A stretch of 12,858 nucleotides of DNA from an uncultured Desulfobulbaceae bacterium (GCA_945787305.1 CALZIH010000120.1:1-12858); one strand, 5' to 3'; positions 1 through 7,506 are shown, counted from the stretch's first letter. Notes: generated from the sequence alone by a model not told the origin. Program-made: numbers and translations.

Positions 1-1416
1 GACTTTATCATACTTACCGGCGGTACGGATACCGGTCTCTCCATCCTGGAGGACAATCCCGGAATGTACCTCGCTGCCGAAACCGGCGGCAAAAATGCCA
101 CTATCATCACCGACATGGCGGATCGGGATCAAGCCATAAAGAACGTGATATATTCAGCTTTTAGCAATTGCGGCCAAAAATGCAGTGCCACCTCCCTGCT
201 TATCCTGGAGCAAACTGTTTACGACGACCCCCACTTTCAAAAACAACTTGTCGATGCCGCAAAAAGTATGCATGTTGGCTCTGCATGGGACTTTACAAAC
301 TCTTTAGGGCCACTTATCAAACCACCTGCAGGCGACCTTGCACACGGCTTACATGATCTGGATACCGGAGAAGAATGGGTTCTTCAACCCCAGATGATCA
401 ATGGCAATCCGCAGCTCTGGTCGCTGGGAATAAAGTATGGGGTTCGGCCGCACAGCTACAGTCATATGACCGAATTTTTTGGCCCGATTCTCTGTGTCAT
501 GCGAGCTGACGATCTCGACCACGCACTGGGACTGGTGAATCAAACCGGTTACGGGTTGACCAGTGGTATTGAAAGCCTTGATAAACGGGAACAGAAAAAA
601 TGGCAGAAAAAAATCCTGGCCGGCAATCTGTACATCAACCGAGGGACAACAGGTGCGATTACCCTCCGACAGCCTTTCGGCGGAATGGGCAAATCAGCAC
701 TTGGTCCCGGCATAAAGGCAGGCAGCCTGGATTATGTCAGTCAATTTATGGAGTTTGCAGAGCATGGATACCCTCATATTGGCGCAGTTGCGGAAGACCA
801 TGATCTCTTACGACTGGCTAACGATTGGGAAATAAGGGCTCGCTGGCAGCTATTCGGTGATGATAATGAAGAAATCATCAAAACCGTCTTTGCAGTTAAA
901 AGTTATCTTTTCCATGTTGAGAACAAGTTCGGCCGCAGGGAAGATTATTTTCATATTCGGGGTCAGGACAACATTCTGCGCTATTTACCTTTACAGAAAA
1001 TTGTCATCCGTCTGCACGCAGATGACTCGCTGTTTGAAACTCTGGCACGGATAGGAGCTGCCAGGGTTGCTGGCTGCCGACCTGTTGTCAGCTTACCGAA
1101 GGACTTAAACAATTCGGTAACGCAATTCCTTAAAGAGCGTTATGGCAGGGCTCTGTTGAAAAACACCCCTGTCATTACCCAGAGCAACCATCAGCTTCTT
1201 CAAACATTACCGGATATTGATCGCCTCCGGTACGCGGCTCCAGGTAGAGTGCCGGAGACACTTCTCCAAAGGGCAGCCGAGATCGGTTTCTACATTGCCA
1301 AAACACCCGTATATATGGAGGGCCGACTCGAATTATTGCAGTACTATCGCCAGCAATCTATTTGTAACAGTTATCACAGATACGGTAACCTTGGCGATCG
1401 CGGCGAGCTTGACTAA
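1..1416 (+). CDS. putA: Bifunctional proline dehydrogenase / glutamate-semialdehyde dehydrogenase (PutA-like), 3' part
   Basis: The reading frame is open from base 1, so the gene starts upstream of the window; 471 residues are visible. They belong to an aldehyde dehydrogenase that oxidises L-glutamate gamma-semialdehyde to glutamate with NAD+, the second step of proline breakdown. Visible signatures, counted from the first codon, are the general-base glutamate in LAAETGGKN (E27), the catalytic cysteine in NCGQKCSA (C61), and the PutA/RocA-like RQPFGGMGKSALGPGIKAG stretch near residues 222-240. About 230 further residues follow, ending in SYHRYGNLG. About 410 residues lie after the catalytic cysteine, against roughly 200 in minimal PutA proteins, so this form has a C-terminal domain. 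The proline dehydrogenase half would be off the left edge. If it is missing, the gene is a stand-alone pruA/rocA type. The dehydrogenase call is firm; the putA name is less so. Confidence 0.8.
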   Translation, partial: DFIILTGGTDTGLSILEDNPGMYLAAETGGKNATIITDMADRDQAIKNVIYSAFSNCGQKCSATSLLILEQTVYDDPHFQKQLVDAAKSMHVGSAWDFTNSLGPLIKPPAGDLAHGLHDLDTGEEWVLQPQMINGNPQLWSLGIKYGVRPHSYSHMTEFFGPILCVMRADDLDHALGLVNQTGYGLTSGIESLDKREQKKWQKKILAGNLYINRGTTGAITLRQPFGGMGKSALGPGIKAGSLDYVSQFMEFAEHGYPHIGAVAEDHDLLRLANDWEIRARWQLFGDDNEEIIKTVFAVKSYLFHVENKFGRREDYFHIRGQDNILRYLPLQKIVIRLHADDSLFETLARIGAARVAGCRPVVSLPKDLNNSVTQFLKERYGRALLKNTPVITQSNHQLLQTLPDIDRLRYAAPGRVPETLLQRAAEIGFYIAKTPVYMEGRLELLQYYRQQSICNSYHRYGNLGDRGELD

Positions 1417-1524
1417 CCCCGTACGGGGGAAGGGCAAATCGCAGTATTGCACTAAACCTTTATCTGGTTGCTTTGCGATTGGTGACCGCCTACCCTTTTA
1501 TGCTGTAAATACTCTGTAAAGCCC

Positions 1525-1553
1525 TTGCTTAAAAATGGTTCAACCAATAAGAT
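1525..1553 (+). promoter_or_regulatory. Candidate promoter of the GntR gene with an embedded FadR/PdhR-type operator
   Basis: A near-palindrome at 1534-1548 reads AATGGT-TCA-ACCAAT. It fits the FadR-subfamily operator pattern TNGTNNNACNA exactly and differs at one base from the PdhR-style ATTGGTNNNACCAAT. It fills the 17-base spacer between a weak -35 (TTGCTT, 1525-1530) and a -10 (TAAGAT, 1548-1553). The site lies 46 bases before the GntR start codon. A repressor bound here would block RNA polymerase, so negative autoregulation is the natural reading. The operator match is seen directly; promoter activity is inferred. Confidence 0.5.
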
Positions 1554-1594
1554 ATATTTAATGCATATACTCATCCCCTCATCGTTACAATGCT

Positions 1595-2311
1595 ATGATT
1601 TTTAAGAAGGCAAAACAAAACCGTATCTTTCAAGACATAGTTGACCAAGTCCAACAGGCCGTGGTTGCCGGAGAGTTAAGCCCGGGTGAGAAGCTGCCAC
1701 CGGAACGGGAAATGTGCTCCATCTTTAATACCAGTCGCGGTACCTTACGCGAGGCGTTACGAATACTGGAACAGAAAAAGCTGATTTCCATTAAGCTCGG
1801 TGCCGGCGGCGGCGCAATAGTAAGAGAGCCAAACAGTGAACTTATAACGGAAAACCTATCGTTACTGACGCAGGCGCTACAGGGTTCACCCTCTCAGTTG
1901 GCGAATTTGACGGCAGACGTCTTTGGGCTCCTTGCCTCATTAGCAGCAGCAAAGGCAGATGCTGCGGATGTCGGATCGTTGAAACAGCTTGTAGCAGAAG
2001 TCACGGACGCTATGGGGGAACAGCCTGCAGCTGAAAGTGTCCTGATGAACATGGAACGTTTACTCCTGATAGAACTCGCCAGAATTGGCGGCAATCCTTT
2101 CTATTTCTTTTTCCTTGAGGCCGCTCTCGAAACCATCAAAACCCTCATCCCGCCCAGCGTATCGATCGATGAAACTGTACAAAAACAGCACTATAAAGAT
2201 ATACGAATGATCGTCTATGCCGTGGCCAAAAACGACCGAAAAAGTGCCACCCAGCTTGCAGGAAAACACATCCACCAGTTGGCGAGCCTAACGGTAGAGA
2301 AAAGAGAATAA
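1595..2311 (+). CDS. GntR-family transcriptional regulator, FadR/FCD subfamily
   Basis: This 238-residue protein is the usual length for a FadR-subfamily GntR regulator. Residues about 8-75 form the winged helix-turn-helix, with the family patterns GELSPGEKLPPEREM and SRGTLREALRILEQKKLI followed by a glycine-rich wing. The rest is alpha-helical and fits an FCD ligand/metal domain, with His199 and His225 (KHIHQL) where FCD proteins place metal-binding histidines. The ATG at 1595 is the only good start: an in-frame stop lies at 1559-1561 and no other start codon falls between. No clear Shine-Dalgarno is visible. The gene follows the putA-like gene by 178 bases on the same strand. FCD regulators commonly sense small organic acids, so control of proline or a related carboxylate pathway is plausible, but the effector cannot be read from the sequence. 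Confidence 0.88.
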   Translation: MIFKKAKQNRIFQDIVDQVQQAVVAGELSPGEKLPPEREMCSIFNTSRGTLREALRILEQKKLISIKLGAGGGAIVREPNSELITENLSLLTQALQGSPSQLANLTADVFGLLASLAAAKADAADVGSLKQLVAEVTDAMGEQPAAESVLMNMERLLLIELARIGGNPFYFFFLEAALETIKTLIPPSVSIDETVQKQHYKDIRMIVYAVAKNDRKSATQLAGKHIHQLASLTVEKRE

Positions 2312-2378
2312 AAAAACCACTTGCCAGCATGTTGCTCTTTGCCGGATACATACACAAACCATCGCTGCAACTCCTAGC

Positions 2379-3284
2379 CTAAGCCCCTGACATCTTGCAC
2401 CTATCCCTCGCCGTGGTACTCGCGGTCAGGTTACCCGGCAGAATCATGGTGTTGTTTTCTTTTGCCAACAAGCCGAACTGATCAAGATATTTTTTTGCTA
2501 CTTCAAGATTAGCCGCCTCATGTCCTCCTTGAACGGATAGCGCCTCTGCAACTTGGCGAATACCCTCTGCCGTTGCCTCGGCAACCTTCAGGATCTCCTG
2601 GGCTTGCCCATCGGCCTCATTGATCCGTTTCATTTTCTCGCCCTCTGACAGAGCGATGGCCTCGGCCCGTTCACCGGCTGCGCGATTGATCAAAGATTGC
2701 TTCTCGCCTTCGGAGCGGGCGATCTCAGCCCGTTTTTCCCGTTCGGCCCGCATCTGTTTTTCCATGGCCTCCAAAACAGATCGCGGGGGTTGGATGTCCT
2801 TAATTTCATAGCGCAGCACCTTGATCCCCCAATTCTGCGCGGCCTCATCCAGAGCATTCACCACCTGCTGGTTCAAGTTTTCTCTGGCCTCAAAGGTGTT
2901 ATCCAAAGAAATCTTTCCGATAGCCGAACGGAGAGAGGTCTGAGCTAATTGCGAGGCGGCAAAGTGATAGTTTTCTATGCCATAGGCCGATTGACGGGCA
3001 TTGATGACCTGCAGGTACAATACCCCGTCAACCTCCATGGTCACGTTATCAGCCGTAATACAAGTCTGGGCTGGTATATCAATAGGCTCCTCTTTCAAAT
3101 TGCGTTTATAGGCAATGCGGTCAAGAAAAGGAACCAGAATATGAAACCCCGCCCCAAGCGTGGTTCGATACTTACCCAGTCGCTCAATCACATACTCATT
3201 TCGCTGCGGGACAACGACAGCTGTTTTGATGAGAACTACAACAACAAAGGCTACAAAAACAGCTACCCCAACAAGCATCTCCAT
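2379..3284 (-). CDS. qmcA: SPFH/stomatin-like membrane protein, QmcA type (paraslipin)
   Basis: This 301-residue protein is the normal size for QmcA/paraslipin. One N-terminal membrane segment (residues about 3-25) is followed by the SPFH/band 7 domain (about 24-180), recognisable from VPQRNEYVIERLGKYRTTL, LVPFLDRIAYKRNL and the ITADNVTMEVDGVLYLQV region. A long charged, alanine-rich coiled coil (about 175-245, repeated EGEK and AEA patterns) follows. Such proteins form large membrane-attached ring assemblies linked to membrane domain organisation and protease control. The start codon overlaps the nfeD stop in TGATG, and a strong AGGAGG (bases 3293-3298) sits 8 bases upstream of it. The last 15 or so residues (TASTTARDRCKMSGA) are polar and differ from the short hydrophobic tail I recall for the family; a late frame change or divergence is possible. 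Function is inferred from the family. Confidence 0.9.
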   Translation of the reverse strand: MEMLVGVAVFVAFVVVVLIKTAVVVPQRNEYVIERLGKYRTTLGAGFHILVPFLDRIAYKRNLKEEPIDIPAQTCITADNVTMEVDGVLYLQVINARQSAYGIENYHFAASQLAQTSLRSAIGKISLDNTFEARENLNQQVVNALDEAAQNWGIKVLRYEIKDIQPPRSVLEAMEKQMRAEREKRAEIARSEGEKQSLINRAAGERAEAIALSEGEKMKRINEADGQAQEILKVAEATAEGIRQVAEALSVQGGHEAANLEVAKKYLDQFGLLAKENNTMILPGNLTASTTARDRCKMSGA

Positions 3285-3730
3285 CAGTCTTCCCTCCTTT
3301 CCACCGGCTCCACTTTCACCAGCAGGTTATTTTGTTCGATTATGTTCACCACGGTCCCGGTTGAAATCATCTCTTCAGCTTCAGCCTGCCAAAAGGAACC
3401 GCCATACTTGACCCGGCCCCGGGCCGGCGGCCGAATATCCTCGGTCACCACTCCGGTGGATGCCTCCGGTTCCACATTGACGGAGTCATCTTCCTGCTGG
3501 GAAAATCCGGAAAACACTCCACGCAGCCAGGCCCGTAGCAAAAGGAGAGTCACCAGACTTGTCGCCAGAAAAACGGACAACTGTCCGGATAGAGACAGCG
3601 AAAAAAAATACACGGCCATAGCCGTACACCAGGCACCAAGACCGAAAAAAAAGATTACAAAACCAGGCACGGCAAGTTCAACAACCAAAAAACCGATACC
3701 GACAAGAAACCAAAGCAGCACAGGCGACAT
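3284..3730 (-). CDS. NfeD-like membrane protein, short form, partner of the SPFH protein
   Basis: This is a short-form NfeD protein of 148 residues (151 if started at the GTG at 3739). It has three hydrophobic segments at about 5-20, 22-43 and 49-66, the second and third flanking the FFFGLGAWCTA region. A soluble OB-fold domain follows at about 88-145, with the family pattern ARGRVKYGGSFWQAEA and a terminal beta-rich VVNIIEQNNLLVKVEP. No protease domain precedes it, unlike long NfeD proteins. I prefer the ATG at 3730: MSPVLLWF fits the family start, and the GGTGA at 3736-3740 (which contains the GTG) can act as its Shine-Dalgarno with a 5-base spacer. Genes of this kind regularly pair with SPFH genes. 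Here the stop overlaps the next start by one base, so the two products are probably made together and act together in the membrane. Confidence 0.86.
   Translation of the reverse strand: MSPVLLWFLVGIGFLVVELAVPGFVIFFFGLGAWCTAMAVYFFSLSLSGQLSVFLATSLVTLLLLRAWLRGVFSGFSQQEDDSVNVEPEASTGVVTEDIRPPARGRVKYGGSFWQAEAEEMISTGTVVNIIEQNNLLVKVEPVERRED
3293..3298 (-). promoter_or_regulatory. Ribosome binding site of the SPFH gene
   Basis: The minus strand reads AGGAGG eight bases before the ATG at 3284, inside the 3' end of nfeD. It supports the chosen start and means the SPFH gene can load ribosomes itself as well as by coupling to nfeD. Confidence 0.75.
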
Positions 3731-3779
3731 AGTATTCACCAGAAAAAATGAGAGAGAAGACGGGGTAATCTGTCATCAG

Positions 3780-3807
3780 ACTATCACATCTCAAAAGGGA
3801 AAATCAA
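3780..3807 (-). promoter_or_regulatory. Candidate promoter for the nfeD-SPFH operon
   Basis: Read on the minus strand, TTGATT (3802-3807) and GATAGT (3780-3785) are separated by 16 bases and lie about 50 bases upstream of the nfeD start. Each box matches the sigma-70 consensus at four of six positions. This is a pattern match only. Confidence 0.3.
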
Positions 3808-3819
3808 ACCGGAATAGAG

Positions 3820-3839
3820 AAACAGCTGGAGAGCTGTTT
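3820..3839. repeat. Perfect inverted repeat in the divergent control region
   Basis: AAACAGCT at 3820-3827 and its exact complement AGCTGTTT at 3832-3839 flank a 4-base centre (GGAG). One G-T and one further A-T pair can extend the stem. A few T residues follow on the plus strand, so it resembles a weak terminator. However, no plus-strand gene ends there and it lies upstream of the candidate nfeD promoter. A protein-binding site is at least as likely. Confidence 0.55.
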
Positions 3840-4004
3840 TTAGCGTACACATTCGTTTTCCTGTAGAATTACTTTGCAAAATCATCTTTTTTTTTATATC
3901 TGTTATGATTTTTAGTTCAACTGTGCGCATAGAAAGCGAAAGCCTTCTCGACAGGTCGGTATTGCCGCAGCTGAACGTTTCGTGCATAGCCAGGAAAACA
4001 AGCC

Positions 4005-4857
4005 ATGAATAACCACCTGTTATCATTAAAAGACTTTAACAAACAGCAACTGCAGTCTCTGATTGTCAGAGCTATTATGCTCAAAAACGAGGCCGCAGAC
4101 GATATCCGTCACCAACAACTTGCGGGCCGGACGGCCTGCCTGTTGTTTGAAAAACCTTCCACCCGGACCAGGGTTTCCTTTGAATCGGCGATGTACGGCA
4201 TGGGTGGCCAGGTGATCTTTATGTCGGCCAAAGAAAGCCAGCTGGGCCGAGGCGAACCGCTCAAGGATATGGCCAGGGTCCTGGCCCGTTATGTGGACTG
4301 TATCGTGGTTCGAACCTTTGGTCAGGAAGTGGTGAATGAACTTGCACGATATTCGACGGTGCCGGTGATCAACGCCCTGACCGACCTCCATCACCCCTGC
4401 CAGATCCTCAGTGACTGCATGACGGTGATCGAGAAAAAAGGGGCCCCGGAAAACCTCAAAATTGTCTGGCTTGGAGACGGTAACAATATGGCCAATTCCT
4501 GGATTGAACTGGCCTCGGTTTTTGGTTTTCCATTGACCCTTGCCTGCCCGGAGGGGTATGAGCCGGACGCCGACATCCTTGAAGAGGCGCGCAACAAGAG
4601 TTCTCAGCCCATCACTCTACTCCGCGATCCGGTGGAAGCCGCTAAAGATGCTGATGTCCTAAACGTCGATGTATGGGCCTCCATGGGCCAGGAAGACGAA
4701 CAGAAAGAGCGAATCGAAATTTTTCGCCCGTACCAACTTAATGCAGATCTCCTGGCACAAGCAAAAGCAGTGCGTAGCCTTTGACCAGGCAGAAAACAAG
4801 ATGCATATTCACAAGGCCATTCTTGAACGATTCATCAATGGCAGTGCTGAAGAATAA
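4005..4857 (+). pseudogene. argF: Ornithine carbamoyltransferase, disrupted by an internal deletion and frameshift
   Basis: The intact enzyme makes citrulline from ornithine and carbamoyl phosphate. The open frame starts at ATG 4005 (AGGA nine bases upstream) and stops early at 4782-4784 after 259 codons. It carries the carbamoyl-phosphate motif STRTR (residues 52-56), HPCQ (130-133) and the SMG loop (226-228). After AQAKA (residue 255) the frame fails. Another frame then continues as QCVAFDQAENKMHIHKAILE and on to a stop at 4855-4857, which is the normal family C-terminus. Missing between them are about 24-26 codons holding the HCLPAHRG segment, whose cysteine and neighbours bind ornithine. 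Adding these back gives about 308 residues, the usual length. Because the catalytic segment is absent, ribosomal frameshifting could not restore activity. Either the gene is dead, or the deletion is an assembly or sequencing fault. The neighbours argG and argH are intact. Confidence 0.88.
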
Positions 4858-4871
4858 CTGTTTACCATGTC

Positions 4872-4886
4872 ACCGGCTCGGCCGGT
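4872..4886 (+). repeat. Short intercistronic hairpin before argG
   Basis: ACCGGC and GCCGGT form a perfect 6-base stem around TCG, ending two bases before the GAGGA ribosome site (4889-4893) of argG. There is no T tract, so it is not a terminator. It could affect argG translation or mRNA processing. Confidence 0.4.
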
Positions 4887-4902
4887 TTGAGGAACATACT
4901 TT

Positions 4903-6096
4903 ATGACTACAGAAAAAATCGTCCTCGCCTACTCCGGGGGTCTTGACACCTCAGTCATCCTAAAATGGTTGGCCGAAGAATACGGATGCCCGGTCATTGC
5001 CTATGCCGCAGATGTCGGTCAGCATGAAGACTGGGAGGCAGTCCGGGAAAAAGGTATGGCCACCGGAGCGGAAAAAGTCATCATTTCCGATCTCCGGGAA
5101 GAGTTTGTTCGCGATTATATCTTTCCTGCCTTTCGGGCCAATGCCATTTACGAAGGATCATACCTGCTGGGCACCTCCCTTGCCCGACCGATCATCGCCA
5201 AAGAACAGGTACGGATCGCTGAACAGGAAGGCGCAGACAGTCTCAGCCATGGTGCCACCGGCAAGGGTAACGATCAGGTTCGTTTCGAGTTGACCTACCT
5301 GGCGCTGAACCCAAAGCTGCAGATCATCGCCCCCTGGCGAATCTGGGACCTCAACTCCCGCAATAAACTAGTCGCTTTTGCCAAAGAGCATGGTATTCCG
5401 ATCCCGGTAACTAAAAAGAACCCGTACAGTTCTGATGAAAACCTGCTCCATATCAGCTTTGAAGGAGGTATTCTCGAAGACCCGTGGAACGAACCGGACG
5501 AGGATATGTTTAAGCTTTCCGTCTCTCCTGAAAAAGCACCGGATAAGCCCACCTATATCGAAATGGAATTTGCACAGGGAACACCGGTGGCCATTGATGG
5601 CAAACGTCTTGGCCCGGTCGACCTGATGACCCGGCTCAACACCCTCGGCGGCGAAAACGCGATCGGTCGACTTGACATGGTCGAAAACCGTTTTGTCGGC
5701 ATGAAATCTCGCGGCGTCTACGAGACACCTGGCGGCACCATCCTGCGCATTGCCCATCGCGATCTTGAAACCATAACCCTGGACCGGGAAGTTCTCGATA
5801 TTCGCGACTCGCTGGTACCCCGATATTCCAAGCTGATCTATAACGGATTCTGGTTCTCGCCGGAGATGCAGCTAATGCAGAAGACAATGGATGAGGCACA
5901 GCTGCCGGTCAACGGAACTGTGCGTTTGAAACTGTACAAGGGAAATTGTATTCCAGTGGGCCGCAAATCCGACAATTCACTTTATTCCGAGGCCTTTGCA
6001 ACCTTTGAAGAAGACGAGGTCTACAACCAAAGTGACGCTGCCGGATTCATCCGCTTGAATTCACTGCGTCTGCAAATACAGGCCTTGAATAAATAA
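4903..6096 (+). CDS. argG: Argininosuccinate synthase
   Basis: This enzyme joins citrulline and aspartate with ATP to give argininosuccinate in the cytoplasm, the step after ArgF. The 397 residues match the usual length of about 400. The N-terminal ATP pyrophosphatase loop is AYSGGLDTS (residues 9-17), and the conserved GATGKGNDQVRFE lies at 117-129. KKNPYSSDENLLHISFEGGILEDP and the later NRFVGMKSRGVYETPGG region, which carry substrate and tetramer contacts, are also typical. The ATG at 4903 has a GAGGA nine bases upstream. The gene follows the disrupted argF by 45 bases and ends in tandem stops TAATAA, six bases before argH, in the same reading frame. No damage is visible, which contrasts with argF. 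Confidence 0.97.
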   Translation: MTTEKIVLAYSGGLDTSVILKWLAEEYGCPVIAYAADVGQHEDWEAVREKGMATGAEKVIISDLREEFVRDYIFPAFRANAIYEGSYLLGTSLARPIIAKEQVRIAEQEGADSLSHGATGKGNDQVRFELTYLALNPKLQIIAPWRIWDLNSRNKLVAFAKEHGIPIPVTKKNPYSSDENLLHISFEGGILEDPWNEPDEDMFKLSVSPEKAPDKPTYIEMEFAQGTPVAIDGKRLGPVDLMTRLNTLGGENAIGRLDMVENRFVGMKSRGVYETPGGTILRIAHRDLETITLDREVLDIRDSLVPRYSKLIYNGFWFSPEMQLMQKTMDEAQLPVNGTVRLKLYKGNCIPVGRKSDNSLYSEAFATFEEDEVYNQSDAAGFIRLNSLRLQIQALNK

Positions 6097-6102
6097 TAAA
6101 CA

Positions 6103-7506
6103 ATGACTGCACAGCAGAACGATACCTCAAAAAAAATGTGGGGTGGACGATTTTCCGAATCCACAGCCGCTTCAGTGGAAGACTTTACCGCCTCCATCCA
6201 GTACGACATGCGGCTCTATCGGCATGACATCATGGGTTCAAAAGCCCATGCCCGGATGCTGGCCCGCCAAAACCTGATCACTGAAACCGAACGGGATGCG
6301 ATCCTGCATGGCCTCACTGAGATCGAGAGTGAGATCGAAGCCGGGACCTTTGCATTTAAGCCGGAGCTGGAAGATATTCACATGAATATCGAAAAAGCCC
6401 TGACCGATCGGGTCGGTGCCGCCGGAGCCAAATTGCATACCGCTCGCAGCCGCAACGATCAGGTCTCTCTTGACCTCCGCCTCTATCTCCGCGATGAGGC
6501 AGAGGAGCTTGATCGATTACTTACAGAGGTCCAGAAGAGTTTTCTTGCTCTGGCCCGGAAATATATGGGTACGGTCATGCCCGGCTATACGCACCTGCAA
6601 AGAGCTCAGCCGGTACTTCTTTCTCATCACCTCCTGGCCTATTATGAAATGTTTGCCCGTGATCGGGGTCGAATCGGTGACTGTAAAAAACGGATGAACA
6701 TCTCGCCTCTGGGTGCTGCAGCCATGGCCGGGACCGGATTACCCATTGACAGGGAATCGGTTGCGAAAGAGCTTGGCTTTGACGGGGTTACTGCCAACTC
6801 AATGGACACCTCGGGTGACCGGGATTTTGCCCTGGAACTCCTGTTCAGTCTGAGTGTCGTACAGCTTCACCTCAGCCGTCTGGCAGAAGAACTGGTTCTC
6901 TGGTCAAGCAAGGAGTTTGAATTTGTAGAAATCGGTGACCGCTATTGTACCGGCTCCTCAATCATGCCCCAAAAAAAGAACCCTGATATCCCGGAACTCA
7001 TCCGTGGAAAATCGGGGCGGGTAACCGGCGCGCTCGTCTCCTTAATGATGACAGTTAAGGGGTTGCCTCTCACCTATAACCGTGATCTGCAGGAAGACAA
7101 AGAACCCGTTTTCGATGCTCTGGACACGGTCAAGGCCGGCCTTGCTATAACAGCAGAACTCCTGCAGAATACCACCTTTTATACCGACCGATTGCAGCAG
7201 GCAACCCTAGGCGGCTTTATGACAGCCACCGACCTTGCCGACTATCTGGTTCGCAAGGATATGCCCTTTCGTGAGGCACACAGTGTTGTCGGTCGGGTAG
7301 TGGCTCTCTGTCAGGAACGTAACATTGAACTTATGGACCTGACCTTGACTGAACTCCAGGAATTTTCAACCACCATTGAAAGTGATATTTTTGAACTTCT
7401 CTCGGTGGAGGGCTCGGTTAACAGCCGGATTTCAACCGGAGGAACCGCAAGGGTCCAGGTTGAACGTGCTTTGGAACATGCCGAACAACAACTGGGTACA
7501 AGATGA
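6103..7506 (+). CDS. argH: Argininosuccinate lyase
   Basis: This enzyme cleaves argininosuccinate to arginine and fumarate, the last arginine step. The 467 residues are the standard length. The N-terminus MWGGRFSE is characteristic. TARSRNDQVSLDLRLYLRDE and GYTHLQRAQPVLLSHH carry the conserved histidines and substrate contacts. GSSIMPQKKNPD at residues 284-295 is the fumarase/lyase superfamily signature whose serine is the catalytic acid/base residue. The start lies six bases after the argG stop with no clear Shine-Dalgarno, so ribosomes ending argG probably reinitiate here. The stop codon overlaps the start of the next gene (ATGATG/TGA), which ties the arginine genes to the lipoprotein and lysine genes in one transcript. 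Confidence 0.97.
   Translation: MTAQQNDTSKKMWGGRFSESTAASVEDFTASIQYDMRLYRHDIMGSKAHARMLARQNLITETERDAILHGLTEIESEIEAGTFAFKPELEDIHMNIEKALTDRVGAAGAKLHTARSRNDQVSLDLRLYLRDEAEELDRLLTEVQKSFLALARKYMGTVMPGYTHLQRAQPVLLSHHLLAYYEMFARDRGRIGDCKKRMNISPLGAAAMAGTGLPIDRESVAKELGFDGVTANSMDTSGDRDFALELLFSLSVVQLHLSRLAEELVLWSSKEFEFVEIGDRYCTGSSIMPQKKNPDIPELIRGKSGRVTGALVSLMMTVKGLPLTYNRDLQEDKEPVFDALDTVKAGLAITAELLQNTTFYTDRLQQATLGGFMTATDLADYLVRKDMPFREAHSVVGRVVALCQERNIELMDLTLTELQEFSTTIESDIFELLSVEGSVNSRISTGGTARVQVERALEHAEQQLGTR

Larger units (their letters stand above)
3731..4004. other. Divergent intergenic region between nfeD and argF
   Basis: These 274 bases separate nfeD (leftward) from argF (rightward) and must hold both promoters. 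The right half is AT-rich, with a run of nine T at 3887-3895. A TATGAT (-10-like) stands at 3904-3909 and a TTGCAA (-35-like) at 3874-3879, but the two are 24 bases apart and do not make a normal pair, so the argF promoter is not settled. I see no convincing ARG box of the TGAAT-N6-ATTCA kind. An AGGA at 3992-3995 is the likely argF ribosome site. A minus-strand reading frame of 80 codons overlapping this region has no recognisable protein character. Confidence 0.6.

Noticed and set aside
1417..1428. CCCCGTACGGGG palindrome just after the putA-like stop as a terminator
   Set aside because: Only a 4-pair stem with a 4-base loop can form, and no T tract follows.
2312..2378. Bidirectional terminator between the convergent GntR and SPFH genes
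   Set aside because: A terminator is expected here, but the only pairing I found is a distant 5-base one (GTTGC/GCAAC) without a T tract.
2949..3866. A 305-codon open frame on the plus strand opposite nfeD and the SPFH gene
   Set aside because: It is antisense to two well-recognised genes, rich in Ser/Thr/Arg/Lys, and has no family character; it is a by-product of codon bias.
3784..4026. An 80-codon minus-strand frame across the divergent control region
   Set aside because: It has no ribosome site or protein family character and overlaps the argF start and putative promoters.
4755..4790. Programmed ribosomal frameshifting to join the two argF frames
   Set aside because: The HCLP-containing segment is physically missing, so joining the frames would still give a protein without its ornithine site. 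The GCAAAAGC context is not a strong slippery site.
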